64,000 nt of DNA. Source: Neobacillus drentensis (GTDB taxonomy: Bacteria; Bacillota; Bacilli; Bacillales; Cytobacillaceae). The DNA lies in assembly GCF_021560175.1 (NCBI RefSeq), contig NZ_CP091110.1:4032501-4096500 (forward strand), written 5' to 3'. A program made the translations under genes and the position numbers. This document shows, in pieces, positions 43,912-52,613 of this stretch (within the stretch, counting starts at the first letter, position 1; each line of letters starts with the position of its first letter). Below the pieces are notes generated by a model, which was not told where the DNA came from, searched no databases, and worked only from the letters and a program-made list of their open reading frames with translations.

Positions 43912-45467
43912 TGAGTGGATTTTGGAATTATCTTACAAACAACTACAGTCAAATCCTAAGCCTACTAGGAGAGCATTTATATTTAAGTATCGTATCCGTT
44001 CTAATCGCCATAATTATTGGAATCCCATTAGGCATATTAATTTCAAATGAACCAAAACTCTCAAAACCAATCATTGGAATTACAAACGTAATCCAGGCTG
44101 TCCCAAGCTTAGCTTTACTCGGTTTTCTTATCCCATTTATCGGAATTGGCAGTACACCTGCAATCGTAATGGTTGTACTTTATTCTTTACTTCCCATTGT
44201 TAAAAACACATACACTGGTTTAACAAATATTGACGGAGACATTCTGGAAGCCGCCAAAGGTATTGGTCTGACCAAGAGTCAAACAATGAAAAAGGTACAG
44301 TTACCACTGGCCTTCCCAATGATTATGGCGGGTATCAGAATTTCAGCAGTGACAGCAGTCGGCTTAATGACCATTGCTGCGTTTGTTGGAGCAGGCGGAC
44401 TTGGTTACCTGGTTTTCTCAGGTGTGCAAACTGTCGATAATTACATGATTTTAGCAGGAGCCATTCCCGCTTGTATTCTCGCTCTTCTGATTGATTTTGT
44501 CGTTGGCAAACTCGAATCATCTCTTTCTTATACAAGTAAACAAAAATCAACATCGAAAAAAGGAAAAACTACCAAAAGAGTGATGATTGCATTTATTTCT
44601 ATTGTTTTGGTAGCTGCCATAGGCTTTAAAGCCTATTCATCCGTTAAGGCAGAGGATAAGATTGTTATTGGTTCAAAAAACTTTAGTGAGCAATTAATTT
44701 TAGGCAATATGCTCGCTGATTTAATTGAAGATCAGACCGATATACAGGTAGAGCGAAAATTGAATCTAGGTGGTTCACAGGTAGCCTTTGGTGCATTAAA
44801 TTCTGGAGATATTGACATGTATGTAGAATATACGGGGACAGGTTTAGTTAATATTTTAAATCAACCTCCAGAAAGTGATTCGGATAAAGTCTATAAGTAT
44901 GTTGAGAAGGAATTTAAGCAAAAGTATGGGATTAATCTATTAAAACCGCTTGGGTTTAATAACACCTATGCATTAGCTGTACGACAAGACACGGCTAATG
45001 AGTATCACCTAAATACCATCTCAGATTTAGCTAAGGTAAGTGGAAATTTAACTATGGGTCCTACCATTGAATTTCCAAATCGGGAGGATGGATTAATTGG
45101 CCTTACAAAGACCTATAATATGGCCTTTAAGGATGTAAAACCAGTTGATGGCGGCTTGCGCTACACCGCTCTTCAAAATCAGAAAAGTGACGTTATTGAT
45201 GCCTTTTCAACCGATGGATTACTTGAAGCGTTTCATTTAAAGGTACTAAAGGATGATCAGCACTTTTTCCCTCCATATTATGCAGTACCAATTATTAAAG
45301 AGGAAACCTTAAAAGAGCACCCCGAGTTGAAAAAGGTAATTAATAGCCTCTCCGGAAAACTAACGGATGAAAAAATGCGGGAACTTAACTACAAGGTTGA
45401 CAGCCTTAAACAATCTCCAGCTAAGGTTGCCAAAGACTTTTTAGAAAAAGAGGGATTATTGGATTAA
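43911..45467 (+). CDS. ABC transporter permease fused to its substrate-binding protein
   Basis: 518 residues. The permease part (1-205, six helices, EAA loop AAKGIGLTKSQTMKKVQLPLAFP) is followed by a linker helix (about 222-242) and an extracytoplasmic binding domain (245-518; IVIGSKNFSEQLILGNM, LGGSQVAFGALNSGDIDMYVEYTGTG). The binding domain is of the OpuCC/ProX/EgtU class for quaternary amines, so glycine betaine, carnitine, choline or ergothioneine are candidates. The fused architecture is that of EgtU and, more loosely, of BusAB. A bidirectional terminator follows. Confidence 0.92.
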   Translation: MSGFWNYLTNNYSQILSLLGEHLYLSIVSVLIAIIIGIPLGILISNEPKLSKPIIGITNVIQAVPSLALLGFLIPFIGIGSTPAIVMVVLYSLLPIVKNTYTGLTNIDGDILEAAKGIGLTKSQTMKKVQLPLAFPMIMAGIRISAVTAVGLMTIAAFVGAGGLGYLVFSGVQTVDNYMILAGAIPACILALLIDFVVGKLESSLSYTSKQKSTSKKGKTTKRVMIAFISIVLVAAIGFKAYSSVKAEDKIVIGSKNFSEQLILGNMLADLIEDQTDIQVERKLNLGGSQVAFGALNSGDIDMYVEYTGTGLVNILNQPPESDSDKVYKYVEKEFKQKYGINLLKPLGFNNTYALAVRQDTANEYHLNTISDLAKVSGNLTMGPTIEFPNREDGLIGLTKTYNMAFKDVKPVDGGLRYTALQNQKSDVIDAFSTDGLLEAFHLKVLKDDQHFFPPYYAVPIIKEETLKEHPELKKVINSLSGKLTDEKMRELNYKVDSLKQSPAKVAKDFLEKEGLLD

Positions 45468-45470
45468 TAA

Positions 45471-45500
45471 AAAAAGCCGGTCGGATTGACCGGCTTTTTT
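45471..45500. terminator. Bidirectional terminator between transporter and regulator
   Basis: AAAAAGCCGGTC and GACCGGCTTTTT arms around a 5-nt loop, in a convergent region. Confidence 0.9.
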
Positions 45501-45528
45501 TATGTGCTCAGTTTGATATCTTTTAATA

Positions 45529-46146
45529 CTAATCTTCTAAGAAATGAACAACCCTGTCATAGGTCTCATCATCCCCAATTACTAGTAAAACATCCCCTTC
45601 CAGGATTAAGGCGTAAGGGCCAGGTGAGATAATCAAATCACCGTTTCGCTTCATTCCAATCACCGTACCACCCGTATTTTGCCAGAATTTCACTTCTGAA
45701 ATGGTTTTTCCAATATAACTGCACCCTGGAAAAATCTCTACCTCGATAGGCGCCAATGGATTGGTATGCCGTAGTTTCCCTGAATAATCCATTATTTTTC
45801 TTAACGTATCAAAAAGATCCTCATCCAGTCTATTTCTTTCTGAAATGAGCGTATTCATTTGTTTTTCTAAGTCCTTTATACTCGCTAAATTTGAAAAACG
45901 ATGGATATATTTATAAGCATTCTCTCTCGATGAGATGACAATTCCACTACCCTTAGTGGATTGGACAATCTCCACGTCTTCTAAGATTTTAATTGCTCTT
46001 CGGACCGTTTCAGGTGAGACCTTATATTCACTTGCAAGAGTGGATCTTCCATGGATCTTTTCCCCTACTTTAAACTTTCCATCGTATATTCTATTTGCTA
46101 AATCAATCGCAATCCGTTCATATGTTGGAATTTGTGCCTTTTGCAT
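45529..46146 (-). CDS. GntR-TrkA_C regulator of BusR type
   Basis: 205 residues from ATG 46146 (GGTGGTGG upstream); the frame back to 46329 is not conserved-looking. GntR winged helix is at 5-70 (TYERIAIDLANRIYDGKFKVGEKI ... VSPETVRRAIKIL), a helical linker at 80-120 and a C-terminal TrkA_C/RCK_C domain at about 122-205 (PGCSYIGKTISEVKFWQNTGGTVIGMKRNG ... EGDVLLVIGDDETYDRV). Domain order and length equal BusR, the c-di-AMP-responsive repressor of betaine uptake in streptococci and lactococci. The convergent osmolyte transporter supports a similar job. Confidence 0.83.
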   Translation of the reverse strand: MQKAQIPTYERIAIDLANRIYDGKFKVGEKIHGRSTLASEYKVSPETVRRAIKILEDVEIVQSTKGSGIVISSRENAYKYIHRFSNLASIKDLEKQMNTLISERNRLDEDLFDTLRKIMDYSGKLRHTNPLAPIEVEIFPGCSYIGKTISEVKFWQNTGGTVIGMKRNGDLIISPGPYALILEGDVLLVIGDDETYDRVVHFLED

Positions 46147-46297
46147 TGGACCACCACCAAGTTTCATCTTATAAAAATTTTCATATATCATCACTATACC
46201 GTTTTTATAACCAGTTTGCGAGCCGGAACCTATACCTTTATATTTGATCATTTTAGGACATAATGGTAAGGAGGCATTTTGCTTAGGAGATGAGCTG

Positions 46298-46864
46298 GTG
46301 AAAAGAAAGGTAACGATTTCATTAAGCATACTATTTAGCTTGGGAATGGCTGGGTTATTTATCTTTTACTTGATAAAGCATGACCATACTCGGTGGCAGG
46401 TTGCTCTAGGGGGAATTTTCGTCAGCCTGTTACCGCTGGGTCTATTAAAAATGAAAAATAATCCTTTTAATACTCCAATTATTGTCAGTTATTATCTGTT
46501 CTTATTTTGCTCTTTATATTTAGGCTCTATTTCAAGCTTTTATTTGCATTTCGAATGGTGGGATTCTACCCTCCACTTTTTTAAGGGAATGTTTGTAGGG
46601 TTTGTGGGTATTAGTCTTTATAAACACTGGGTTCCACCGCACACCCGAAGTAACGTTTCCACTGGGATTCTTTTTCTGTTCGTCCTTTCACTAGCTGTTT
46701 CCTCAAGTGTGCTTTGGGAGATTTATGAGTTTGTAGGCGATCTCACTCTAACACATACCATGCAAAGAGGGGGAAATAAGGATACCATGCTTGATCTTCT
46801 ATGTGGTTTTGCAGGAGGACTTATTACTGCGTTTTATTCCCTTCTTAGAAAAAGAAGTATTTAA
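46298..46864 (+). CDS. Membrane protein, YjdF-like (first of two tandem paralogues)
   Basis: 188 residues from GTG 46298 (TTAGGAGATGAG upstream). Six predicted helices. Conserved-looking features are WWDSTLHFFKGMFVGFVG, LWEIYEFVGDL and GGNKDTMLDLLCGFAGG, reminiscent of the YjdF/DUF2238 family (WD...H...G, E..E, D..WD). It is about 40-50 percent identical by eye to the next gene over these motifs. It is divergent from the BusR-like gene across 151 bp. Function unknown. Confidence 0.7.
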   Translation: MKRKVTISLSILFSLGMAGLFIFYLIKHDHTRWQVALGGIFVSLLPLGLLKMKNNPFNTPIIVSYYLFLFCSLYLGSISSFYLHFEWWDSTLHFFKGMFVGFVGISLYKHWVPPHTRSNVSTGILFLFVLSLAVSSSVLWEIYEFVGDLTLTHTMQRGGNKDTMLDLLCGFAGGLITAFYSLLRKRSI

Positions 46865-46881
46865 GTGGAGGTGTTTGTACA

Positions 46882-47469
46882 ATGAAACGGAAACTCGTTA
46901 TCACTTTGAGTCTATTGTATGTCTTATTCATGGTCTTCTTGGCATTCTATTATCATAGTATAGGGCAGTCCTTTAAATCCACTGTGGCCCTTGGAGGGAT
47001 CCTTTGTGGGGCAGTTCCGCTTTTATTGGCATTGTTTACAAAACTGCAATTTAATTTACCAATCGTCTTTTCGTATCTCATTTTTTTGATTGGTTCACAA
47101 TATCTAGGTTCTATATTAGGCTGGTATGGGCTAGGTTGGTGGGACACCTTTATGCATTTTGTCAGTGGAGCCATTTTGGCTTTTTCAGGAATTGCCTTAT
47201 ATGAAAGATTAATTCATCGGGCAGCAGGACACGAAATTTCACCTTGGTTTGTTTTCCTGTTCACCTTGTCATTTGCGGCCTTGGGCGGCGTCTTATGGGA
47301 GGTCTATGAGTTTAGCTGCGACCAATTGTTTGGGATGACCCTGCAAGGCGGGGGAAATAAAGATACGATGACGGATTTAATAGCTGATACTATAGGCGGG
47401 CTTGTCATAGCGATATGGACCTTCGCTCGAACAAAGTTAAAATTAAAAAATGTAAGACGACTTAATTAG
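46882..47469 (+). CDS. Membrane protein, YjdF-like (second paralogue)
   Basis: 195 residues, 17 bp downstream of its paralogue, with GTGGAGGTG upstream. The same pattern recurs: GWWDTFMHFVSGAILAFSG, GGVLWEVYEFSCDQL and GGGNKDTMTDLIADTIGGLV. The strictly kept acidic residues (WWD, E..E, KDTM.D) suggest a metal or proton-linked function inside the membrane. The two genes arose by tandem duplication. No specific activity is known to me. Confidence 0.7.
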   Translation: MKRKLVITLSLLYVLFMVFLAFYYHSIGQSFKSTVALGGILCGAVPLLLALFTKLQFNLPIVFSYLIFLIGSQYLGSILGWYGLGWWDTFMHFVSGAILAFSGIALYERLIHRAAGHEISPWFVFLFTLSFAALGGVLWEVYEFSCDQLFGMTLQGGGNKDTMTDLIADTIGGLVIAIWTFARTKLKLKNVRRLN

Positions 47470-47535
47470 TGAGAATGTAATCCGTCTTAAAACATTGATA
47501 AACCAATATCGGTACGACTAAAATTAATAATACTT

Positions 47536-47703
47536 TTAGCTGCTATTCGATTCCGCTCCTGCAAGAGACTTTGTAAACAATGGTTCATATTTAATTCTCT
47601 TTTCACTCATCGTTTGGAAGAGGACCATGCTCTCCCCAATTGTGACAACATCAACTTCCTGATAATTAGTCATTAATTCTGTTGACATGATTACAGCCCG
47701 CAT
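47536..47703 (-). pseudogene. 2-keto-3-deoxygluconate kinase remnant (kdgK 5' end)
   Basis: A 55-codon frame encodes VDVVTIGESMVLFQTMSEKR followed by IKYEPLFTKSLAGAESN, the N-terminus of PfkB-family KDG kinases, then hits a stop after two more codons. The remaining 270 or so residues of the kinase are missing. KDG kinase is the step after mannonate dehydratase in uronate catabolism, so this is a broken member of the adjacent uxu locus. It lies after the uxuB terminator. Confidence 0.75.
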
Positions 47704-47723
47704 TTTATTAAAATACCAATACT

Positions 47724-47750
47724 AAAAAAAGGCTCAATGCTACATGAGCC
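47724..47750 (-). terminator. Terminator downstream of uxuB
   Basis: GGCTCA and TGAGCC arms, 8-nt loop, then seven T on the minus strand. Confidence 0.75.
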
Positions 47751-47815
47751 CAGGTAACGTTTTCATTCATCAGCTGGCAGTCATTGACACCTCTTTAGAT
47801 CAATCCATAAATAAA

Positions 47816-49441
47816 TTATGAATGGATTTGCTTATGAAGCGTCGCTCTGACAGCACCTGGTGATTGGATAAGCTGTTTGAAGAATGCCTCTACTTTTTCT
47901 CCTAGTCCAGCTTCATATAAATTGATACCAAAAATTCTTTCATTTGATAAAATGGGGCGTAAATTATCTCCTACTGAATCTGGATGACCAAATACTATCT
48001 TTTGAAGATATTGCTGTAGTTCCTCTAAAAGAGGATCTGGACTAAGTGTCATTTTTTCTCCTGCATCATTAAAGCCCATCAAATAACGGCACCAAGCAGC
48101 AATCGTCAAGGGGATAAATGATAAGTCATTTACATCCAGGTCTTCCTTTTGTAGATATAATTTGATCGTTTCCCCAAATCGAATCGCTAACTTTTGTGAA
48201 GTGTCTGATGCAATTCGTTGTGGCGTATCCGGAATATTAGGATTTGGAAAGCGTACCTCAATGACTTCTTTAATAAACTCTATTGGATCAATAATGCCAG
48301 GATCTGTTACCACTTTCATACCCTCATCGTAGCCGATTTTTTCTATTAACGCTTTTAAATCTGGATCCTTCATTTCATCAGCAATCGAAGAATAATCAAG
48401 TAAACAGCCAAAAATGGCCAGAGCGGTATGAAGTGGATTTAAACAAGTGCACACCTTCATTCTTTCGACAAGGTCAACCACTTCTCGTTCTGTAAAATAC
48501 ACACCCACCTTTTCTAAAGGCGGTCTTCCGTTTGGAAAACAATCTTCAATAACAAGGTATTCCGATTCCTCTGTATTCACAAATGGAGCCAGTGCCGGTC
48601 CATTTTCCTTTACTCGAATTAGTTCAGCACTTCCATATCCTTTATCGATTAACTTTTCTTGCACCATTACGGAAGGAAACGGCGTAATTTTATCAATCAT
48701 ACTCCATGGAAAGGTGATTTTCCTTTCATCCATTAAATAGTCAATAAACCCTTGCACAACCACACCGTTTTCCTTCCAAATCGAAGCAACCGTAATAATT
48801 GCCTCCTTCAGCTTATCTCCATTGTGAGAGAAATTGTCTGTACTTACTAACGCTAAAGGAGCTTCCCCTGTTTGATATCTTTCATGTAAAAGGGACGCAA
48901 GCATTATCATCGTATGCTGTATAGGATAATTCAGTCCTTTCTCCAATTCTTCTTGTATAGATGCACGAATTTCCCCATTCATATCTCTTAAATCATAGCC
49001 CTTTTCTGTAATGGAAAGAGAAATAAATTGAAGTGAAGGATTACTAAAGATCTCTTTTAAACGTGACCAAGACGCGGGTCCGTTAAAGGTCGCAATACTT
49101 TCCGCCACACTTGCGATCACTTCCATACTCAATGACCCATCAGTCTTCATCACAACATCCAAACTTAAATTATCATATGGTTGATAGATCTTTTCAACTA
49201 GCGTATCACTGTTTGCGGATGCTACAATGATCCCTTTATCAGTCCCTTTCTGCTCAATTAAATGCTGCTGCAAGACAGAATGAAACGCTCTAAATAAATT
49301 CCCGCCACCAAAATGTAACCAAACCGGTTCTTTTTTCGTTGCTTCCCAAACCTCTTCAAAATGATAATCTGGTGTTTTAATACCGATGACCTCAAATTTA
49401 TTTTTATTCGTTTTGAGTTGTTCCTTTTCTAGTAATAGCAA
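47816..49441 (-). CDS. uxuB: Fructuronate reductase (mannitol dehydrogenase family)
   Basis: 541 residues, full length for UxuB/polyol long-chain dehydrogenases. N-terminal NAD-binding region has WLHFGGGNLFRAFHSVL; the catalytic C-terminal domain has DKITPFPS, CLNPLHTALAIFGCLL and the lysine/asparagine region typical of the family. It reduces D-fructuronate to D-mannonate with NADH; a tagaturonate or mannitol substrate cannot be excluded. GGAGGAAC precedes the ATG. It sits between kdgK and uxaC remnants and upstream of no intact partner except uxuA. Confidence 0.88.
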   Translation of the reverse strand: MLLLEKEQLKTNKNKFEVIGIKTPDYHFEEVWEATKKEPVWLHFGGGNLFRAFHSVLQQHLIEQKGTDKGIIVASANSDTLVEKIYQPYDNLSLDVVMKTDGSLSMEVIASVAESIATFNGPASWSRLKEIFSNPSLQFISLSITEKGYDLRDMNGEIRASIQEELEKGLNYPIQHTMIMLASLLHERYQTGEAPLALVSTDNFSHNGDKLKEAIITVASIWKENGVVVQGFIDYLMDERKITFPWSMIDKITPFPSVMVQEKLIDKGYGSAELIRVKENGPALAPFVNTEESEYLVIEDCFPNGRPPLEKVGVYFTEREVVDLVERMKVCTCLNPLHTALAIFGCLLDYSSIADEMKDPDLKALIEKIGYDEGMKVVTDPGIIDPIEFIKEVIEVRFPNPNIPDTPQRIASDTSQKLAIRFGETIKLYLQKEDLDVNDLSFIPLTIAAWCRYLMGFNDAGEKMTLSPDPLLEELQQYLQKIVFGHPDSVGDNLRPILSNERIFGINLYEAGLGEKVEAFFKQLIQSPGAVRATLHKQIHS

Positions 49442-49507
49442 TGTTGTTCCTCCTTATTACTTTATTGATTGATCAACACATCTTTTCGAATTTAGTTGGA
49501 ATGCAAA

Positions 49508-49753
49508 TTATTCTTTTGCATTATTAAAGAAGTTATCCTGAACCCAAATTTCTTTGGCAGTTGCCCCTTTTAAGACGGTATCCACGTTTAAATACTGTTT
49601 TAACTCTAAATGAGTCCAATGATAGAGAGGATTCCCTACTAATTTTTCTATTGTTTCAGCCCATTTGACAAATTTCTCATAATCCTCTGCTTCACCTGTA
49701 ATGTAGTATTCTTCAACTCCATTTGCTCTCATTGCCCGCCATTTATAATGGTT
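49508..49753 (-). pseudogene. Glucuronate isomerase remnant (uxaC fragment)
   Basis: Continuous frame HYKWRAMRANGV...YYITGEAEDYEKFVKWAETI...NPLYHWTHLELKQYL, which is an internal piece of UxaC (about residues 50-130 of 470). A stop lies two codons before HYKW, and the frame ends after NNAKE. Both ends of the enzyme are missing, so it is nonfunctional. UxaC would feed uxuB, so the native entry route into the pathway is broken here. Confidence 0.8.
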
Positions 49754-49759
49754 TGTTTA

Positions 49760-50590
49760 TTTAATTTAAAGGAAAGGACGTAATCAATACGACTAGCAAT
49801 AATCCAACTACTCAATCAGTATGACCCCTACAATGGTATGAACAGCGCCTTATGGTTGTGTGGTTGCTTTTTGTACAACGCCTCCAGCATCCAGGACTGC
49901 ACCAACTAAGAAAGTATCAAGGGCTACCGATAATTTTCTAAAGAATGTCATAACCGATGCAAAAATACCTTCACGTCTTTGTTTGGTACTCATTTCATCT
50001 GCATCTAGAATAAATGGGGATAAATGCCAAGGAACGAATTCAAGCATACTTCTACCAATTTAATAGATGAACGAAATAATACTAACGTCAAAATTGGTTA
50101 ACTAGGATGGAAGTAATAGACTGCTCCATATCCAAATAAACAAAGAATCATTGTCGAGTATGAAATTTCAGCCAAGTTTGCAGGGCCCCATTTTGATTAT
50201 TAAAAATCCATAAACGATGGCACTAGGAAGCCCGATAATACTAAAGGAAAGTAAGTTAAACGCCACTTCGGAGGAGCTATTCAGTGCATTACACAGTAGA
50301 AGACGAAGACTGCATTAAACGCATCTTAACCAGTCATTGAGCAAATATACATAAGTAGGTGTTTGCGGAAACTTTTTACTTTAAAAGTAGACGCAAAATC
50401 AACTAGTGTTTGAATAATTACTTTTAAATAATCAGTAATGCTTTTACGTTCTTTCTTTTGCTTCACAAATTGCTACATTACTTCTGGAGATACCTCTCGT
50501 TCTCAGATGAGCACAATCGCAAAAATGAATGCCCCCTAAACTACAAATGTCGAAAAGAAGAATAAGATTTCTTTCTTCCCTATGAAAGAA
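49760..50590 (-). pseudogene. GPH/MFS sugar (hexuronide) symporter pseudogene
   Basis: Fragments in shifting frames match a glycoside-pentoside-hexuronide symporter in order. KEILFFFSTFVV comes first, then KSITDYLKVIIQTL and KSFRKHLLMYICSMTG followed by a stop, DAFNAVFVFYC, and near 49850-50047 MLEFVPWHLSPF...DEMSTKQRREGIFASVMTFFRKLS, the conserved RREGI...MTFxRK loop. Several stops and frameshifts interrupt it. The likely former role was hexuronide uptake for the uxu genes. This remnant fills the 49733-50595 gap. Confidence 0.75.
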
Positions 50591-50595
50591 TAATT

Positions 50596-51696
50596 TTATA
50601 CCGTGTGAAGTGGTTTTTTTGCAAGCAAATTATCCCTTAATAAAACATTGGTATCCCAGGCACCCAATAAATACATAGCACCTAATGCACGATCATATAA
50701 GCCATAGCCCGGTCTGCATACTTCATCCCAAATATGTCTACCATGATCGGGGCGAGCATATCCACTGAAACCGTTTTTGTAAAGTGCATTAACAATGCTA
50801 GTAATTGGTAAAGAACCATCTTCTACTCGGTGGGAAGACTCAATAAAACTGCCATCTTCAAAATGTTTAATATTTCGTATATGAGCAAATGGGATCCGAT
50901 CTGAGAAACTATTCACGATATCAATTAAATCATTAGAAGGATTTACACCTAACGAGCCAGAGCAAAAAGTTAATCCGTTGGATGGGCTATCTACTGCACT
51001 TAATAGACGCTGAATGTCCTCTTTGTTCTTTACTATTCGTGGTAATCCAAAGATGGGAAACGGCGGATCATCTGGATGAATGGCCATCTTAATTCCACAT
51101 TCCTCTGCAATCGGGCATATTTCTTTTAAAAAATAGGTCAAATTCTCTAATAAATTCATTTCGGTAATATCCTTATAAAGGCCAAAAAGCCGCTGCAAAT
51201 CTTTTAATCTTTCAGGCTCCCAACCTGGAAGGGAAAAATCCTTTGCGTTTTCTTTCATATTCTTTACGACCTGCTCTGGTGATAACGAGTGAACTTTAGT
51301 AGCATCAAAGTATAATGCGGTACTGCCATCTTCCATTTCTTTAAATAAATCCGTACGGAACCAGTCAAATACAGGCATAAAGTTATAACATACCACTTTT
51401 ACACCAAATCTGCTTAAATTTTTCAATGTTTCTTTGTATGTCGCAATATATTGGTCTCGTGTAGGTAATCCAAGTTTTATATCTTCGTGTATATTCACAC
51501 TTTCAACCACGTCAGAATTTAACCCGTATTTATTTGCTTGTTTTACTACTTCCTCGATCCGTTCGAAAGGCCATACCTCTCCGACAGGTACATCATGTAG
51601 CGCCCAGACGACCCCTTTGACACCTGGGATTTGACGGATTTGTTTTAATGTAATGGAATCATTTCCATCTCCATACCATCTAAACGTCATTTGCAT
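50596..51696 (-). CDS. uxuA: Mannonate dehydratase
   Basis: 366 residues, close to the 359 of B. subtilis UxuA. A TIM-barrel enzyme converting D-mannonate to 2-keto-3-deoxygluconate with Mn/Fe. Recognisable pieces are MTFRWYGDGNDSITLKQIRQIPGVKGVVWAL, CYNFMPVFDWFRTDL, MAIHPDDPPFPIFGLPRI, LTFCSGSLG with the metal cysteine, HIRN and ARPDHGRHIWDE. All look intact. AAAGGAGTG precedes the ATG. It is followed by the dead symporter and upstream of no intact kdgK, so product use must rely on other loci. Confidence 0.95.
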   Translation of the reverse strand: MQMTFRWYGDGNDSITLKQIRQIPGVKGVVWALHDVPVGEVWPFERIEEVVKQANKYGLNSDVVESVNIHEDIKLGLPTRDQYIATYKETLKNLSRFGVKVVCYNFMPVFDWFRTDLFKEMEDGSTALYFDATKVHSLSPEQVVKNMKENAKDFSLPGWEPERLKDLQRLFGLYKDITEMNLLENLTYFLKEICPIAEECGIKMAIHPDDPPFPIFGLPRIVKNKEDIQRLLSAVDSPSNGLTFCSGSLGVNPSNDLIDIVNSFSDRIPFAHIRNIKHFEDGSFIESSHRVEDGSLPITSIVNALYKNGFSGYARPDHGRHIWDEVCRPGYGLYDRALGAMYLLGAWDTNVLLRDNLLAKKPLHTV

Positions 51697-51780
51697 GTAT
51701 GGTTCACTCCTTTAATTAACGCTCTCATTTTAAAAAATCTTATCCCTAAACCTAAAATGATATCAATATGATTATTTGAC

Positions 51781-52389
51781 TTAATTCATTCCATTTTTAA
51801 TTGCCAACTGTGTAAATTTTAGCTCACTTTGCCAATAGGTAATGAAAATAGAAATACTTGAGAAAAAGAAAATAAAGATGATTGGAAACTTTAAAGAGAT
51901 AAAAAATAGTCCATAAAGACAAATTATATTGATGAAGGTCAGATGAAATTTATACAAGCCAAATTTTAAGGCATTGATAAGTAACTGTTTCCCTGTATAA
52001 TAACCATTGACCATTAACGGAAACAAATGTAAAACAACCGCTAAAAAGAAAACCAACATTAAACAGAAAACCAAGTATAAGAAGATTTTTATGTTTGAGT
52101 CAATTTTTGTAATGATATGGAAATCTCCATAAAGCAACACACCAAATATTACAATAAAAAAACCGGCAACCATGCTTTGTCTGAAATTTTCTTTCATTAA
52201 TTGAAAGTATGTTGTGATAATGGGCGGTTCTTTCTTTTTTATCCATTGTCTTGCAACTCCAAAAGCTGCAGCCGTAGCGGGGAAAATGGTGATAATTGGT
52301 ATACAGCTAATTAAGAATATAAGGTTCAAAAGGGTAAAGTGATAAATCCAAGTACACGTGCGGTATAACCAGCCGTCTATCTGTAACAT
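51781..52389 (-). CDS. YesL family (DUF624) membrane protein
   Basis: 202 residues from ATG 52389 (AGAAGGTG upstream). Typical opening GWLYRTCTWIYHFTLLNLIFLISCIPIITIFPATAAAFGVARQW and five to six transmembrane helices. YesL proteins are commonly encoded with LplABC-type oligosaccharide importers in bacilli and may assist them. It lies about 210 bp after the binding-protein gene, beyond a terminator. Function is unproven. Confidence 0.8.
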   Translation of the reverse strand: MLQIDGWLYRTCTWIYHFTLLNLIFLISCIPIITIFPATAAAFGVARQWIKKKEPPIITTYFQLMKENFRQSMVAGFFIVIFGVLLYGDFHIITKIDSNIKIFLYLVFCLMLVFFLAVVLHLFPLMVNGYYTGKQLLINALKFGLYKFHLTFINIICLYGLFFISLKFPIIFIFFFSSISIFITYWQSELKFTQLAIKNGMN

Positions 52390-52566
52390 AATGATACACA
52401 CCTTCTCTTATTTACTTATAAATTTTAAAATAGCAACATAGATCATCATAAAGTCGGTCTTTTCTAGCAGAATAACTCACGAACCTGCTTTGTATAGACC
52501 CCCTTCTGGTTTTTCTGCTAATGCATAAATATTTCTTTTTATAAGATCCTTATTTTGCTTTGTTGC

Positions 52567-52599
52567 AAAAAGGAAACTGCCTCATAAAAGGCAGTTTCC
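52567..52599 (-). terminator. Terminator of the ABC importer operon
   Basis: GGAAACTGCC and GGCAGTTTCC arms, 8-nt loop, then five T on the minus strand. Confidence 0.88.
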
Positions 52600-52613
52600 A
52601 AACAATTAGTTTT

